Assembly: GCA_963976875.1 (NCBI GenBank)
Contig: CAXBML010000008.1
Location: forward strand, 42,074 to 106,073
DNA length: 64,000 nucleotides
Source of the DNA: Berkiella_A sp963976875
Lineage (GTDB): Bacteria > Pseudomonadota > Gammaproteobacteria > Berkiellales > Berkiellaceae
Direction of reading: 5' to 3'
A program made the position numbers and the translations under genes. The notes below the pieces were generated by a model. The model worked only from the letters and a program-made list of their open reading frames with translations. It made no database searches and had not been told where the DNA came from. The number at the start of each line of letters is the position of its first letter. Position 1 is the first letter of the stretch. This document shows positions 61,969 through 64,000 of the stretch, one piece after another.

Positions 61969-64000
61969 ATGGCTAAAAAACAATCGAATGAATCAAACGC
62001 AAAAATAAAACATGATGCAATCGAATCGAATAGCAAGGCGCCGGCAGTGCCTATGCAGGTTTCACTTGAAGGTATTTTTACACCTATTCAAAATTCATCA
62101 TTACCCTATGAAGATTTATCTATTCCATTTGAGGAGACATTTATTGAATATGCTTCATTCAGTGTTCAACAGCTGGAAGCGAAGTATGAACAATTTTTAG
62201 CAGATGATGCGGATGACGAAGAATTTTTAGATTTGGAATTTGAGGCTTTGTTCGATGTGCCAGTTGATAGTGGTGGGGCAGAATTGGCTGCGTTGATTAC
62301 AGCGAACAACCAAGGCACAGTGACATCGTTGGGTCGTAATTTGTTTATTGGGTCAGACAATGCAGTAAAAGATAAATTGAGGAAAGTTGATTCAACGGCT
62401 AGAGATTTAAATGAAGAGAGTGGCAATCTAGGTATTGAGCAAGAGACGGCTATACCACCGATAATAGATACCAATGATTTTCCAACGGCACCTGATATAC
62501 TGAATAGTGAAGATATTGAATTAGCTTTGTCTGAAGAGGGCTTAGTGAATCAGTCTGGTGTAGTAGGGAATGTATTAACGACGGGTGGAAACATATTTGA
62601 TTTTGGCGCAAGCATCGGGATAGATAATCCTGGCTCTGTTAATATTATTAATACGAGATCAGGTGGTTTGGCTAATCGTGATGACACGACATTTAGCGAT
62701 CGCATTATATTAACGACGCCAGAAGGGAACGAGCTTATATTTTTCACGGATAGCGTACCTGCTACTTTTACAACGCCAGCTTATAGAATGGGCGATTTTA
62801 TTTACAATTTTACTGCGCCTGTAACGCACGACCAAAGCTTAAGTTCTCCACCTTACAATCTCCCTGCTACTGATAGCCTAGACCCAGATATTATATTTAG
62901 AGACTTATTTCGTTATACTGTTTTTGATAGTAGTGTTCCCCCAGATTCTGCGACCGCCAGCTTGGGTATCGACATTACTGATGATGGCCCGCATGTCAGT
63001 CCACAGGTTGCACCACTAATAGACGAAGCGGATATCCAAACAATAGGCTCCAATGGATCACCTGCTATACCATCAGTTTCTGGTACCTTAATAGTGCCTA
63101 ATAGTAATATATTTGGTGCCGATGGTGGCGAAGTTAGTCTTGTTAGTATTCCTGGACAAACATCATATAATGATGACGGTGTAATTATTACTGTCATGAC
63201 ATCCATTAGTACGTTAGAGATTATTAAAGCCACAGGCGATTATACCTATAGCTTAACGGCCCCTATAGATAATGATGATAACCCTGGCAATCCTGCAGAT
63301 ATTACGACCGAAGCAGACTTTAGTGGAACACAAGTATTCACTTTTAGCTTTTTAGATAACGATAATGATGGTGCTTCTTCTACAATTACGTTTGAAGTCA
63401 TAGATGATGAGCCGGTAGCGACGAACATAACGACGGGCACATTAGACGAAGCGAGTTTACCCGATGGCACCACGCCAGATGGTAGCGCCTTAACGTTAAC
63501 CGGGGTTCTCATCGATGGCTCGGGGAATCAGTTCGGCGCGGATGGGGGCACGGTGAGTAATATCACGATTATGGGTGGTGCAACGGTCGTGACCGCCGCC
63601 ACCATTACGGTCACCACCTTTGAAGGCAATACCTTGGTCGTCGATCGGGCCACAGGCGCTTATACGTATACCTTAATTAATCCGATTGATAATGACTCCG
63701 ATGCCAATATGTCTGATACCGAAGGCACGGATGTCTTTAATTACGTCTTTACCGATAATGATAACGATACCGCTAACGCCAACTTAACCGTCACGATTAT
63801 TGATGATGAACCCATCGCCGCCGATATTAGCGCCGGCACATTAGACGAAGCGAGTTTACCCGATGGCACCACGCCGGATGGCAGTGCCTTAACGTTAACC
63901 GGTTTTCTCATCGATGGCTCGGGGAATCAGTTCGGCGCGGATGGCGGCACGGTCAGTAATATCACGATTATGGGTGGTGCAACGGTCGTGGCCGCCGCCA
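61969..64000 (+). CDS. Giant repeat adhesin (VCBS/cadherin-like, RTX-type), N-terminal part; runs off the right edge
   Basis: Seen: ATG 61969 opens a frame that is still open at the window end (677 codons visible). The N-terminal 250 residues are acidic and unique (ADDADDEEFLDLEFEALFDV). After about residue 330 come Ig-like VCBS/BIg-type repeats: DDGPHVSPQVAPLIDEADI, GADGGEVSLV, ATGDYTYSLTAPIDND, TFSFLDNDNDGASSTITFEV, then two near-identical 133-residue units (TLDEASLPDGTTPDGSALTL; GADGGTVSNITIMGG; VTIIDDEPIAADI). Role (known architecture): very large type I-secreted biofilm or host-attachment adhesins (LapA-like). No signal peptide, as expected for type I secretion. The base composition becomes visibly richer in G and C from about 63430. 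End, secretion signal and transporter genes lie beyond the window. Confidence 0.85.
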   Translation, partial: MAKKQSNESNAKIKHDAIESNSKAPAVPMQVSLEGIFTPIQNSSLPYEDLSIPFEETFIEYASFSVQQLEAKYEQFLADDADDEEFLDLEFEALFDVPVDSGGAELAALITANNQGTVTSLGRNLFIGSDNAVKDKLRKVDSTARDLNEESGNLGIEQETAIPPIIDTNDFPTAPDILNSEDIELALSEEGLVNQSGVVGNVLTTGGNIFDFGASIGIDNPGSVNIINTRSGGLANRDDTTFSDRIILTTPEGNELIFFTDSVPATFTTPAYRMGDFIYNFTAPVTHDQSLSSPPYNLPATDSLDPDIIFRDLFRYTVFDSSVPPDSATASLGIDITDDGPHVSPQVAPLIDEADIQTIGSNGSPAIPSVSGTLIVPNSNIFGADGGEVSLVSIPGQTSYNDDGVIITVMTSISTLEIIKATGDYTYSLTAPIDNDDNPGNPADITTEADFSGTQVFTFSFLDNDNDGASSTITFEVIDDEPVATNITTGTLDEASLPDGTTPDGSALTLTGVLIDGSGNQFGADGGTVSNITIMGGATVVTAATITVTTFEGNTLVVDRATGAYTYTLINPIDNDSDANMSDTEGTDVFNYVFTDNDNDTANANLTVTIIDDEPIAADISAGTLDEASLPDGTTPDGSALTLTGFLIDGSGNQFGADGGTVSNITIMGGATVVAAA
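63436..64000 (+). repeat. 399-bp tandem repeats inside the adhesin gene
   Basis: GGCACATTAGACGAAGCGAG begins at 63436 and again at 63835, so the period is 399 bases (133 codons). The visible part of the second copy is nearly identical to the first over about 165 bases, with a few differences (for example CGGGGTTCTC versus CGGTTTTCTC). More copies probably follow beyond 64000. Confidence 0.9.

Noticed and set aside
62166..63512. Several minus-strand frames of 60-106 residues
   Set aside because: Shadows of the giant adhesin; the repetitive plus-strand coding sequence creates long antisense frames.
1..64000. tRNA or rRNA genes
   Set aside because: I looked through the gaps for tRNA-like cloverleaf ends and rRNA-like runs and saw none I could support.

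Overview
The window comes from a low-GC gammaproteobacterium. PrkA/YeaH, PepN, class 2 PyrD, Slt70, FadE/FadJ/FadL, NagZ, Hpt plus a thioinosine phosphorylase, and LexA with an E. coli-type helix-turn-helix all point to that class. AT-rich codon use, a probable secreted-effector-like ATPase, decayed insertion sequences, and a catabolic set built on amino acids and fatty acids suggest a host-associated Legionellales/Coxiellales-like bacterium, perhaps near 'Candidatus Berkiella'. That placement is inference; no rRNA is present to test it. Layout: 1-2.7 kb (minus) yeaH (cut by the window edge) and prkA; 2.9-8.7 kb pepN, a DUF2835 protein, an unknown protein with a HicA-like C-terminus, and hemH; 8.7-11.2 kb an ATP-grasp-like protein paired with an aspartoacylase-type metallohydrolase; 11.3-13.4 kb (minus) a membrane protein and an M48 metalloprotease lipoprotein with TPRs; 13.6-20.5 kb giant NAD-glutamate dehydrogenase, pyrD and a patatin lipoprotein. 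An accessory island runs from 20.5 to 25.5 kb: a decayed integrase/transposase, an 854-residue protein with a zeta-toxin-like P-loop, a 33-bp tandem repeat, an orphan ParA and a small protein with a bacteriocin-type leader. From 25.8 to 34.1 kb come KorAB, a second small protein with the same leader type, an RsbW-like ATPase, Slt70, an orphan PabA/TrpG glutaminase, a 58-residue ORF with a strong ribosome site, lexA with its own operator, and a small acidic protein. From 34.3 to 39.0 kb is an operon of an RND exporter, a LolA-like periplasmic protein and an acidic outer-membrane protein. From 39.2 to 51.4 kb is a fatty-acid regulon: fadE, thiolase, a FadJ-type protein, a hairpin element, a second multifunctional protein with swapped domains, a second thiolase, fadL and a TetR regulator. 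From 51.4 to 55.9 kb lie cell-wall recycling, mechanosensation and purine salvage genes. From 56.2 to 59.7 kb (minus) is a diheme peroxidase / histidine kinase / YfiR-like operon. From 59.9 kb to the end are two surface-protein candidates: a CSLREA beta-helix protein and the start of a giant repeat adhesin, open at the right edge, with 399-bp near-identical repeats. Working together: FadL imports long-chain fatty acids, FadE starts beta-oxidation and two hydratase/dehydrogenase-thiolase pairs complete it. NAD-GDH turns glutamate into 2-oxoglutarate, which KorAB can oxidise to succinyl-CoA, so the window encodes much of a glutamate-plus-lipid catabolic scheme. The most unusual observations are a LexA with a perfect SOS operator on its own gene but without the usual scissile Ala-Gly or catalytic lysine; two small proteins sharing a 15-residue Ala-Gly leader; the HicA-like fusion; the zeta-like large protein; and a 31-bp-stem palindromic element inside the fatty-acid operon.
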